NCBI GenBank assembly: GCA_965247265.1
Contig: OZ252002.1
Span: forward strand, 372,001-436,000
DNA length: 64,000 nt
Source of the DNA: G965247265 sp965247265
Lineage (GTDB): Bacteria > Pseudomonadota > Gammaproteobacteria > UBA4575
Direction of reading: 5' to 3'
The position numbers and the translations under genes are program-made. The notes under the pieces were generated by a model. That model was given only the letters and a program-made list of their open reading frames with translations, did not search any database and had not been told where the DNA came from. Of this stretch, positions 1 through 9,092 are shown piece after piece (the stretch's first letter is position 1; each line of letters begins with the position of its first letter).

Positions 1-142
1 GTGCAGATTTTGCATCGGCACGGCGCGCCTTACGGATTGAATCTTGATATGCGGGATAGGCAATGGAGGCAAGTATTGCTACTACAACCACAACGATCAT
101 TAACTCTATTAATGTGAATCCTTTTGTCTTGCTTTTGCGCAT
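1..142 (-). CDS. Type IV pilin (PilE-like), N-terminal part, runs off the window edge
   Basis: The visible 47 residues start with a short basic leader (MRKSKTKG), then a prepilin-peptidase site G8/F9, glutamate at mature position 5 and a hydrophobic helix, followed by the YQD...RRADAK segment usual for PilE-type pilins. It would be processed by PilD and assembled into, or prime, the type IV pilus. It is the last visible gene of the downstream minor-pilin operon, directly after another pilE-like gene, so this operon ends in at least two pilins. The C-terminal globular domain lies outside the window, so major versus minor pilin cannot be decided. Confidence 0.85.
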   Translation of the reverse strand, partial: MRKSKTKGFTLIELMIVVVVVAILASIAYPAYQDSIRKARRADAKSA

Positions 143-274
143 ACCGTAAGTTGCTTATAATAAATTAAATGCCTTTGATGACAGTACCTAATTTGAATAG
201 TATTAAAAGAGATTAGGCACACATTCTTCTAGATAAATGGAACATTGCAGTTTTATACTTATATCCTAAGAAAA

Positions 275-673
275 TTACCACTTTGCAGCTGGTGTTTTAT
301 TACCAATAGAATCATATGTTAACGGTCCGTCACCAGCTTGAACGCCTACTGCCGTTGCTGTCAAATTTACACATTGTGCAATCCCTCCACCACATGCAGC
401 CGCTGCAACTTGATAATGACCTTCATCAGAATTTGCATCGGGCAGCCCCAACCCTCCTGCCAGTAAATTTGTTGTATATGCACCATTGTTTGTATAAAAC
501 CGCTCTTGGACATTCATAATTGCAGCCAATTCAGTTTTACCATCGGTGCGCCGTGTTTTCGTCATTTGATCGACGTACGCAGGATAGGCAATACTCGCTA
601 AGATACCAATTATCACAACAACAACCATAACTTCAATTAATGTCATTCCAGCTATTTTTTTTAAATTTTTCAT
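275..673 (-). CDS. pilE: Type IV pilin PilE-like (minor pilin), operon A
   Basis: A 132-aa prepilin with leader MKNLKKIAG, cleavage at G9/M10, Glu at mature position 5 and one N-terminal transmembrane helix. The globular part has one cysteine pair and ends with NKTPAAKW, the C-terminal box typical of PilE/ComP-like minor pilins whose last residues read TPA.W. It follows pilY2 in the Pseudomonas-type order. Its paralog at 8288-8698 shares the NxKTPxAKW end, the RRTDG.. segment and the spacing of the cysteines. Membrane and pilus location is inferred from the family. Confidence 0.88.
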   Translation of the reverse strand: MKNLKKIAGMTLIEVMVVVVIIGILASIAYPAYVDQMTKTRRTDGKTELAAIMNVQERFYTNNGAYTTNLLAGGLGLPDANSDEGHYQVAAAACGGGIAQCVNLTATAVGVQAGDGPLTYDSIGNKTPAAKW

Positions 674-712
674 TTTCTTTCCTTGAAATTTTCTGCAATA
701 CGCAGCTAATCG

Positions 713-1033
713 TTAATCTAGCTCTACATAGCCTTTAGGTAATACCCAAATCTCAGAAATTAATTTTCCATCTGCAAGCATGAATGCGATATCCATATTC
801 TTATGCAAATTATTCATCGAGCCATATTGGGTATTAAGCGAATGAACAATTACATTGTCTACGAGCTCGTAAGCGGTCGCATTGATAATCAACTCGCTTT
901 GCTTTATATCCTGCAAGATCCCTTCATTTTGAAAATGTTTAGGATAACATTCAGGTGAGTTGCCTGCAGACCAGCACAAGCTGGCCATTGAAATAAATAA
1001 CACAAATAACAATGTAACTTTTGTTTTAAACAT
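713..1033 (-). CDS. pilY2: PilY2-like small exported protein, operon A
   Basis: A 106-aa protein with a signal peptide (residues 1-22, ending near WSA) and no further membrane segment. The name rests on position: it lies between pilY1 and pilE as in Pseudomonas fimT-fimU-pilV-pilW-pilX-pilY1-pilY2-pilE. The C-terminal half (YELVDNVI... to IWVLPKGYVELD) matches in pattern the broken copy at 8709-9073, which has a Q.WQLPAG end at the same place. PilY2 is needed for pilus biogenesis in Pseudomonas, but its biochemical role is unknown. It is intact here although the adjacent pilY1 is not. Confidence 0.6.
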   Translation of the reverse strand: MFKTKVTLLFVLFISMASLCWSAGNSPECYPKHFQNEGILQDIKQSELIINATAYELVDNVIVHSLNTQYGSMNNLHKNMDIAFMLADGKLISEIWVLPKGYVELD

Positions 1034-1093
1034 TTTAATACTCCAACTAAAATTCTAGTGATTGATAAGCTCAAACCAAGATGTTCGACCGGA

Positions 1094-4000
1094 TTAATTA
1101 GCTTCTATTGTATTGGTGCCCATACTTCGAGTTTCCTGATTACTTGTCTGCGTAATACGGTAGTTACCAATAAACGCTGCATCCGTAGGCGTGCTGGAAT
1201 TAAAACGAATTCCACTCACAATATTCATGTCGCCAATGGTGTCATTAATATTGTCACTTACGTCGAATTCACCATCAGTACTTATATCAAATACGATCTT
1301 TGATCCTGATCCGCCGGTGGCCGGATTTAAGGCCAACTCAAAACCACCAGCGCCGGTGTTACAAGGATTTGAACTTTTCGGAAAGACCGTATTCACGAAT
1401 ACAAAATCTCCTCGTACTTGAAGATTGCGTATGGCACGCTCACCCGGATATTCAACACCGGTAGAACTACCTGCGGCGGGCAAATCAAAATCAATATACC
1501 AGCCCATAACTTTGTTACTGATGGATCAAGTGTCTTTCCAAGCAATGCCATTATTGGTGAGTGAGCGCACTGTAAAGCCATGTTCTGTATTTACATGGTT
1601 GGTAAAGACTTGCTCAATTAAATGATTATCGGCATCAAGCATTTCAACTTCATCACCGCTATCGTTATCCCAGATTCCGTAGAGAGACTGAATATTTGCA
1701 TCGATGGCATCATCTGACGTCATCCAGCTACCGGTCGCAACAACAACGATGTAACCAGGCTTGTCCGGATGATCCACCACAACAGGACGCGTCGTAATGG
1801 GCTGGACTACAGAACGCGGGTAGCTTGTGCCATAGCGGGCTTCAAAGATAACGTCGCGATTACCGCTATTATCCCAATCACTTGAATTGGTACTACTAAT
1901 ATCGATACGATACAAATTACCTTGCAAGTCCCCTGCATAGAGACGATCTACAGTCCCATCTTCATCTACATCTACTCCGCGCACTGCACCAATGCCATTG
2001 GGAGTGGTGCCGTCACTGCTTTCAGCCTTACCAAAACCGGTATCGATCTTGATGTAGTCACTGCCTGCCGTCCACACACCATCTTGGCCGGCTTCAATAA
2101 ATGCAATATAGATGGCCGCATCGCCATCGCTACTGGTACTGTTGTAGCCATTACCAAAAATAGCCACCCATTTCTTTTCGCCACTGCCATCAGCAGCATT
2201 ACTCATGGAAATTAATGGTGCGCTAAAGGTATACCCTAAGTCGCTATTACCGATACTGCCATCATCGTCTTCGGAAAATTCCCACATTACATTGGCTGCA
2301 GCATTGGTTTCGGTATCAAATATGGTTGGATCGGTAATGTTGAGTGCATACAGGCCTTTTCCACCCGAACGTAATCCGCCTACCATCACTGTGTTCCAGG
2401 TTGCACTGGAGGCACCCGACTTCGTCATGAAAATATCATTAATACTCGGTGTCAGATCAACATAAAATTGATGCGAGTAATTAGGATCAGTGAGCTTTGA
2501 TAACTCATTAAATAAAATATTAGGCACATAGGCGAATACCTCTTCACCCGTGCTCGCATTGAAAGCATGTAACATGCCATCATTCGAACCGATATAAACC
2601 ATTGGTGTCCGCATATCATTGTTGTTTTTGAAAGTATTGTATAGATCTGGAACATTCGATGGATACTCACCCGGATAAGCAACTGTATTGCGGGCAATAA
2701 AAGGAGGTTTACCCGCATAAACAGGGTTCGAATGAACAAAATCACCTAACTTTCCTGCCGTAGTAGGTCGCCCCCTAAATTCACCGTCATCAAAACTTAT
2801 TCCTTCATCCGTAGTATGCCCGCGTAAATAACCTAAACGCTCAGAACCGACTGTTGTCGGTAATGAAATATTCCCCGGCTGTGGACTATTTAACAGTCCT
2901 TGCTGACCACTGGTGATGGAGTTGGTGCCGCTCCAGCGAAGCGGTACACCCTGACTGGAGGAGCCGTTATCGTCATATGTGACTATCACTCGAGAGTCAC
3001 TGCTTGCTCCACGCTTTTTATCTAACTTATCTGCTGCACTCCATTCATAAATATCATTCCCATTTCCATCCACATTAAGCATTCCATTGGAATTAATTTT
3101 TTGCGCAACCAAATTACCTGAATTGGTTTTGGTGTTAAAAAACGCACGGTATACCACTGAATTGGATTGGATGGTTTGTGTATTGAAGGCCACGGAAGAG
3201 GCCGCACCTTCACCGGTACCAATTTCTTCAAAAATAGTTGAAAGTGTATCCGCAAGTTCAACCGAGTTACTTGCGCTGGGAAATGAACCACGTCCGTTAT
3301 AGGCAGCATGGCGTTCAACGTTCCGTCCACACCTAAAGCTAATGTGTAGCTATTAACATGCTGGTGCATGGTGTCTCTACTTGTCAAACTGCCTAAACCT
3401 GTATAGCGATTCGCATCAATGGCGGTTGCAGGCACATCATCTGAAAGGGTGGTGTGTAAATCTCGCTCGTAGTAATACATAGCGATATCGCCCAATGTAT
3501 TGCTGAATGCACTGGCAAACGCGCCGCCATCAAATTCGGTATCAGTTGTTCCAGGGCTCTGGTCTTCTTCTGTAACGGTGGGATCAACACCATTATAAAA
3601 ACCATCTGTCATCACCACGGCAAAGTTACGCTGACAACTTCCGCGTGGTGCCGCTTCGATGAGCCAACCCGCACTTCCTGGCGTACTGGTTCCAGCCGAC
3701 CCATAAATATCACCGGATGCACACTCAAAGTATTTGCCCACTTTTTCAAAACCTTCACGAATCGGCGTGCCGCCCGTGGGTTGCGTGGTGAAAAGTTTAT
3801 CCATTAAGGCTTTTTTGTTACCGCTAGAAGAGGATGTATTCATAGATGCAACGGGTAAATTGACACTACTATTATTGTGCAAGGTTGCATAACCTATACG
3901 TGCGAGCGTGGCATCCTCAATAGCCTTACTTAAGGCGGCCTTGGATGTGAGATCACGTTTGCGGTAATAACTAAACCAGTTGGCAAAATTCTGTTGATCT

Positions 4001-4892
4001 TGTGCAGCCGTACACCACACGAAGTTGCCACTTTGGGGTGCACAATCCCTCGGTGTACTGGCATAGGAATTAGGATAAACGTAACCAAGTGATGAAGCAC
4101 AAACAACGCCAGAAGCACATCCGCCGTTTCGAAGTTCATAAAAACTATGAGCATCATCTGCATCCACCACGCCATTAGCGTTAGAATCTGACCACCAGTT
4201 AAAACGTGCGGGATAAAAATCCTCGACCGTAAGGCTGTCTACATTATTACCAACGTTATCTTTCCAACGGGTTGTGTAATCCAATTCGTCGGTCACATCG
4301 AGACAACCTAAACTCTGATTATAGGGGTTGTAGGGTGCACATTTAGGGTTTACATTGGTATAAACATTTCCATTAACATCGCGTCCATTCCAAGGTTTAT
4401 AGGTTAGAAAAGGGTTATAATAAATACTATTATGGCTGAATGACCACGCACGCCACACGCCTTCTGTTTCAGCAAGTGTAAGGCCTTCGTCCAACAATTC
4501 TGCTTCAGTTGGAACAACCCCTAAGTCTTTATTCTTCTGTTTGACACCGCCTGCATCATTTTAGTTTTTAATGTTTGCAGCCGGAGCAATATCTACCGTT
4601 GCACCAGGATCAGGATGTACATACTGATAGGTGTTGCCTCTGAATGTTATATCCCCTTCACCTCCGCCACCGGTCACCATGGTGCCGTGGTCCATACTTC
4701 CAGAGTCGTCCGTAAAGATTACAATATTGGGTTCAACGCCTGTGGTGAGTTCTAATACATTATTGGATATATTTAGATCACACCCGCATAGGTGTAGCTA
4801 CTACACACTACGGTTGTCATTACCATCAGTGTCATCGCCAAGCGATGCAGCATGGTGTTAAAGGTTACTAATGCATTCCCTTGTACGTTCAT
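1094..4892 (-). pseudogene. pilY1: pilY1 (type IV pilus tip adhesin/assembly factor), operon A, multiply disrupted
   Basis: PilY1 is a large exported pilus-tip protein with an N-terminal von Willebrand A-like region and a C-terminal beta-propeller. The start at 4892 gives a signal peptide (MNVQGNALV... to YTYAG). One base is missing near 4779-4783, after which the frame reads DLNISNN and then the MIDAS motif DDSGSMD. An in-frame TAA lies at 4561-4563. Near 3312 a region encoding about 25 residues has been deleted out of frame, joining GVDGTLN to RHAAYNGRG. An in-frame TGA at 1526-1528 cuts off the last 140 residues. The propeller with the calcium loop DVDEDGTVD survives. Four lesions make a functional product very unlikely. 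Confidence 0.88.
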
Positions 4893-4952
4893 GGTTCCAG
4901 CTCCAATTAATTTATTACTTTATGTAAATTTCACTCCATGAAATTTACAACT

Positions 4953-5510
4953 TTACAATTGTTTCCCGAATGTTGATTGCAAAATTACAACCGCGTTATC
5001 TGACGTTCCTGTACCGCGCGCGGTGACGCGAAACAATTCAGTCTGTCCCGCGCCAACTCCTGCACCGTAATTGTCCAAATTAGTTGTATCAGAAGCATCC
5101 ATTACAGAATCGTAGTATTCAATTATATATTTTGGTGACGTTTTCACTTTATACGTACTGTCAAATGAACTATGCACAAGTGCTTCGTTATTATTTGAGC
5201 CGTCGTTGCCCTTCCAGTCGATCATCTTCCAGACTTCTTCATTGGAATCATCATAAAGACCATCTGACCCATCGGTATCAAAATTACCAACAGTAATGAT
5301 ATTTGTACTAATAAAGTTTTCAGCGTCTACAAGCGCCGCTTCCGCCGCCTCAAAGGCAACATGTTTATCTTTCTCATTACCTGACATCTTTTCTTCAAAG
5401 GTCGTCATTCGCATACCGGTAAGCCCAAGCATTGTTAATACCATGAGAATCAGCAGCCCAATAACGAGCACTACACCACTTTGCTTACTACGTAAAATTT
5501 TATGATTCAT
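4953..5510 (-). CDS. pilX: Minor pilin PilX, operon A
   Basis: 185 aa. A prepilin-like leader ends at G12 (RSKQSG/VVLVIG), followed by a long hydrophobic helix without the Glu5, as in known PilX proteins, and then the PilX hallmark MTTFEEKMSGNEKDKHVAFEAAEAAL. It is a predicted minor pilin forming the tip priming complex with PilV, PilW and PilY1. It lies 60 bp upstream of the pilY1 start and 19 bp after pilW, in the same operon. It is intact even though its expected partner PilY1 is broken. Confidence 0.88.
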   Translation of the reverse strand: MNHKILRSKQSGVVLVIGLLILMVLTMLGLTGMRMTTFEEKMSGNEKDKHVAFEAAEAALVDAENFISTNIITVGNFDTDGSDGLYDDSNEEVWKMIDWKGNDGSNNNEALVHSSFDSTYKVKTSPKYIIEYYDSVMDASDTTNLDNYGAGVGAGQTELFRVTARGTGTSDNAVVILQSTFGKQL

Positions 5511-5529
5511 TTCTTAATTACCAAATAAT

Positions 5530-6648
5530 TTAATTCAGGCCACGATTACGAAGCTTGATGATTGAGCTAAAGACATAACGCAAGCGTTGATCACCGTCAT
5601 GGGTAATAGTGGTACCGGTATCTGCAATTTGTGTGCCTGCAACATTATAGGTATTGGTATCGTTTATTTTATTGATTTGATCCGGTGTATGAACCAGCAA
5701 ACCAACTTTCACGGCGACAACATAATTCCAAGTCGTAACATTATTTGCAGTAAAATACCGTTCTGGTTCGGAATCATTATCGGTATCTTCACCATATAGA
5801 ACTTGCATGCTCTCGATACCTTCCAATAATTCTTCTATGGCAAATGCAGCGGTACTCGTACCATTGTTAATACCGAGTCTGCGTCGATACAAAGAGCGAC
5901 TATTACCAGAATTACTTACACCAATGAAATAACCCACGGCATCAAACTTAACAATCTGGGAACCCGGCCCATATGCGTGAGGATCCATGCCCGTGGTATC
6001 TGTGCAGTCTCCGTTTCCACCTAATTGAACCGTACAGTTGCCCGGCGTACCCGTACCAGAGTTATGTACCACAGTAACATTGGATGAATTGACGTTTGTG
6101 ACTTGAAAAATTGCAGCATCGGTTCCATCACATATCAATGCGATATCCCCATCATCTAGGGTGTGTAAATCATTTAATTTAAATTGCGCCGACGTTGGAT
6201 TGTGTTGAACAACTTTATACTGCTCCGTGCCCCCGCGTAGAATAACGACAGCATCCGTTCCTGCTACACGGTCCCCGGGACTAGTGCCTACAGAAGGAAA
6301 TCCTGAATCAAATGTGCTTACTCCGCCTTCATATCCAATAATGGATTGATTAAAAAAATCAAAGTAGTTTTCAGCGCTGTATAATGCATTTGCCATGTTC
6401 CCACTGAGGCGACAAGGAATAAAACCTGCCATACGTGCATCTTGGGTGAGATAGTGCATTGCAAAACGGGCATTTTCCTGCAAGCGTGATAGATTTTCTG
6501 AGAGATTATAAGTGCCCTTGGTGCTGAGATAGACTTTAGTGACACCTGCCATAAGTAGTAATCCCAATACCATGGCAATCATCAATTCAACAATTGAAAA
6601 ACCTTTTTGCTTGTATTTTGAAAAACATGTTTTATTAAAATTTTTCAT
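5530..6648 (-). CDS. pilW: Minor pilin PilW, operon A
   Basis: 372 aa. Prepilin leader cleaved at G16/F17 (KQKGFSIVELM) with Glu5, then a PilW-type N-terminal segment (LSENLSRLQENARFAMHYLTQDARMAGF) and a large variable globular domain ending KLRNRGLN. PilW is a tip minor pilin. The start codon overlaps the pilV stop by 4 bp, implying translational coupling. The paralog at 13398-14465 shares the N-terminus, the DPH/CD. regions and the IINLRNR-type end. Confidence 0.9.
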   Translation of the reverse strand: MKNFNKTCFSKYKQKGFSIVELMIAMVLGLLLMAGVTKVYLSTKGTYNLSENLSRLQENARFAMHYLTQDARMAGFIPCRLSGNMANALYSAENYFDFFNQSIIGYEGGVSTFDSGFPSVGTSPGDRVAGTDAVVILRGGTEQYKVVQHNPTSAQFKLNDLHTLDDGDIALICDGTDAAIFQVTNVNSSNVTVVHNSGTGTPGNCTVQLGGNGDCTDTTGMDPHAYGPGSQIVKFDAVGYFIGVSNSGNSRSLYRRRLGINNGTSTAAFAIEELLEGIESMQVLYGEDTDNDSEPERYFTANNVTTWNYVVAVKVGLLVHTPDQINKINDTNTYNVAGTQIADTGTTITHDGDQRLRYVFSSIIKLRNRGLN

Positions 6649-7157
6649 AGCTCAGTACTCACCTGAAATGTAGTTTGTATACCATCACGATCATTCCAGC
6701 GCACACTTACAGTATGCACAGATCCTGCTTGGACAACGGAGCCATCGCCACCCGGAAGAATCCCGCTTAAGGACAGCGTTGTGGAACAAGTATTTATGGC
6801 ATCCCATGCGCCAAGCGAACATTTCCATTGATTTACGTCATAGGTTGCAAGACTTGCAGACGAGCATGATGAGGACTCGCAATTTACTGTTCCTGTTAGT
6901 GCTGTACTAAAGGCAGTGGTGTATTGCCCGCCTTGTGCGCTCACTACATTTGCACGCATGCGATCTAACATGTCGTAGGCAAGAAATGTGGCTTGGGTAC
7001 GCAAATAAGCACTGTGATTACTTTTCATACTTAACGTCTGTAAGCCAGCTAAGCCGATCAATCCAACAGAAATCACAACCGTTGCAACCAGCACCTCAAT
7101 CAGTGAGGTACCCATTTGATAATTCATGCGATGCATAAGTGAATTGAGTTTCTTCAT
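6645..7157 (-). CDS. pilV: Minor pilin PilV, operon A
   Basis: 170 aa from the ATG at 7157, chosen because it follows the fimT stop directly and gives a leader MKKLNSLMHRMNYQMG with cleavage at G16/T17 and Glu5. Longer versions would run into fimT. The helix is followed by SAYLRTQATFLAYDMLDRMRAN, the PilV/T2SS-pseudopilin-like signature, and a domain with several cysteines. The product is a minor pilin of the type IV pilus initiation complex. The homologous position of the AYLRTQ glutamine is a stop codon in the paralog at 14462-14962. Confidence 0.87.
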   Translation of the reverse strand: MKKLNSLMHRMNYQMGTSLIEVLVATVVISVGLIGLAGLQTLSMKSNHSAYLRTQATFLAYDMLDRMRANVVSAQGGQYTTAFSTALTGTVNCESSSCSSASLATYDVNQWKCSLGAWDAINTCSTTLSLSGILPGGDGSVVQAGSVHTVSVRWNDRDGIQTTFQVSTEL

Positions 7158-7158
7158 A

Positions 7159-7743
7159 TTAGGCTGGAGTGCGACTAGTAATATTGTTTCCTGAATCATC
7201 TTCAGGGATGTGATCGTGATTATTGTCTTTTGAAACGCGTGCACGCCCTGAGCTAGTCACAAATAAGGCACGCGCCTTACTCGTATTATTGTTTTTACAC
7301 AAAACAAAATGATCCTGATTAGCATTGGGATCAACATTCGCAATCCCGCCTGTAGGGAGGTATGAAATAAAATTGGTAAACCGATCGTTTCCGCGCAAGG
7401 TAAAGTTAGTGTCTAAGGCTTGATGAACCTTAAGCAGTTGTTCGCCAGCATCCAGATCTCCATCTGCAGTGACATCATCTTCAAAAACTATCCAACCATC
7501 TTCATAACCGGTTGCACCGCAATCAACACCGTCATCACTTCTGCATACTGTAATACGCTTGCCGGTTTTAACCGACTCACTGCGTGCATATTGCAGCGTT
7601 GAAATCAAACTATTAATTTCTGTTGCCAATTTATTTTGCTCTATTGTATTTATAAAACTTGGCACGCCCATGGTAAGGAGTATTGACACGATCACTACTG
7701 TGACCATCAATTCAATAACTGTAAATCCGTTTTGCTTGTTCAT
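7159..7743 (-). CDS. fimT: FimT/FimU-type minor pilin (GspH family), operon A
   Basis: 194 aa. Leader MNKQNG with cleavage G6/F7 and Glu5, then a GspH/FimT domain: SLISTLQYARSESVKTGKRITVCRSDDG, a VDCG..YEDGWIVFED strand and a C-terminal LCKNNNTSKARALFVTSSGRARV segment. In Pseudomonas this protein links the tip minor pilins to the shaft; some FimT proteins bind DNA during transformation, and which role applies here is not visible. It is the first gene of the operon, so the promoter should lie in 7744-7850. Confidence 0.88.
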   Translation of the reverse strand: MNKQNGFTVIELMVTVVIVSILLTMGVPSFINTIEQNKLATEINSLISTLQYARSESVKTGKRITVCRSDDGVDCGATGYEDGWIVFEDDVTADGDLDAGEQLLKVHQALDTNFTLRGNDRFTNFISYLPTGGIANVDPNANQDHFVLCKNNNTSKARALFVTSSGRARVSKDNNHDHIPEDDSGNNITSRTPA

Positions 7744-8287
7744 ATCCGTATGACCAAAGTTAAAATTTATTTTTTAATACTGAGAAGCTAAACCTCTCTC
7801 ATCCAACAATGAAGCTAGCTTACCTGTGAATGTTAGGAAAATTATCAAGCGCGTTGTAACTCGCTTCGATTCTCCGATGAGAGGAGAGGCTTTATTTAAA
7901 AATGTGAACCCGGTGTATGGTTAAAAAAATAGCGCATAAACTTTCGCCGATGAACGGTGATTTATAAAATTTATTTTACTTAAATTGAAATTTTTGCGTG
8001 CTAATTTTTTAATTTTTAATGCGCATTAATTTTTTCACTGATAACTCGTGAAGAAATCCTGACGAAAATACAGGATGAGAATTTATAACTACAGACGGCA
8101 ATTGAATTTATTTTGGTAAACTACAATTAGTAGCTCCCTAATAAAAAGAACTTACTGAATTTATGTGAGTTAATATTAAATTAATGATAGGCGCAAAATT
8201 ACGGTGATAAAAGGTTTAATTAACGCGTAATTATTAGATTGCTGTTTCTCAGGAGTTAATGTTATTTTTTTGTAAATTTAAACAGCT
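7744..8287. other. Intergenic region between the two minor-pilin operons
   Basis: 544 bp with no convincing gene; very AT-rich in 7960-8280. An 8-bp inverted repeat (CTCTCATC at 7796-7803 and GATGAGAG at 7876-7883) could close a long stem in the transcript leading into fimT on the minus strand. I see no clear terminator after pilE at 8288 and no recognisable promoter boxes. The region therefore separates the operons but may be read through. Confidence 0.4.
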
Positions 8288-8698
8288 TCACCACTTTGCA
8301 ACAGGCGTTTTTTGATTACGTGAATTATAGGTTAGGTTCCCATCTGCAATTTGAATTCCTTGAGGTGTGGCTAACAACTCAACACAATCATTGATTGCAC
8401 CGAGCCCTGCACAGTTTTGTGTAGTGATTAAATAGAATTGATTTTCTGATAAAACTGCACCACTCCCTGCATCTGTAAACCCAAGATCCCCAATGAGATC
8501 TGCGGTATAAATACTATTGCGTGAAAAAAACTTTTGTTGCGCATGCATGACCTCCATCAATGTCCGTTGCCCGTCGGTACGCCGGTTTTCTCGCATTTGT
8601 GCTTGATAGATAGGAAATGCTAACGATACCAAAATGGCCAGTACAACCAGCACGATCATTAATTCAATTAAGGTAACGCCAGATGTTTTTCTTAACAA
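8288..8698 (-). CDS. pilE: Type IV pilin PilE-like (minor pilin), operon B
   Basis: 136 aa from a TTG at 8698, chosen because it gives a normal short leader (MLRKTSG, cleavage G7/V8, Glu5) and begins just after the pilY2 stop. An upstream ATG at 8764 would add a long extension overlapping pilY2. The body has RRTDGQRTLMEVMHAQQKFF, a cysteine pair and the terminal QKTPVAKW box. It is the paralog of 275-673 and the last gene of the upstream operon. Confidence 0.82.
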   Translation of the reverse strand: MLRKTSGVTLIELMIVLVVLAILVSLAFPIYQAQMRENRRTDGQRTLMEVMHAQQKFFSRNSIYTADLIGDLGFTDAGSGAVLSENQFYLITTQNCAGLGAINDCVELLATPQGIQIADGNLTYNSRNQKTPVAKW

Positions 8699-8708
8699 TG
8701 CACTGTTC

Positions 8709-9073
8709 TTAATGGGCAGGGATGGTACCTGCAGGTAATTGCCAGACTTGATTAATTTGGCCATTTTTATATGAAGTGCTATGGGTGCTAAACGCAATTG
8801 GCATACCAGGTAATAGCTGATCCAATGTACCAAATTCTGTATCTATTAGTTGAACTTGCACATTTAGATCATAGGACACCTGAGTTATACAAAAAATTAA
8901 TCTGTGATTTTTTTATCAATGCCTGTTAATACAGCCGAGTTTTCAAAATAGTCGGGGTAATAGTGAGGAAGGTTGGAAAGTGATACATGTTCACTATTCT
9001 CACCTAATATCATCGGAGAAAATGTAAATATTAATATAAGTAGAAGAATACGTATTGGATAGCTTTTTTTCAT
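8709..9073 (-). pseudogene. pilY2: pilY2-like gene, operon B, frameshifted
   Basis: The ATG at 9073 opens a signal peptide (MKKSYPIRILLLILIFTFSP) and a segment HYYPDYFENSAVLTGIDKK that aligns with YPKHFQNEGILQDIK of the operon A copy. After a run of seven A (minus strand; T7 at 8908-8914) the frame hits a stop. Adding one A restores a frame reading RLIFCITQVSYDLNVQVQL and ending QVWQLPAGTIPAH before the stop at 8709. Position and the conserved end identify it as the PilY2 counterpart. The single-base homopolymer change could be real or an assembly error. Confidence 0.65.
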
Positions 9074-9092
9074 TTTTCAATTTCACCAAATG

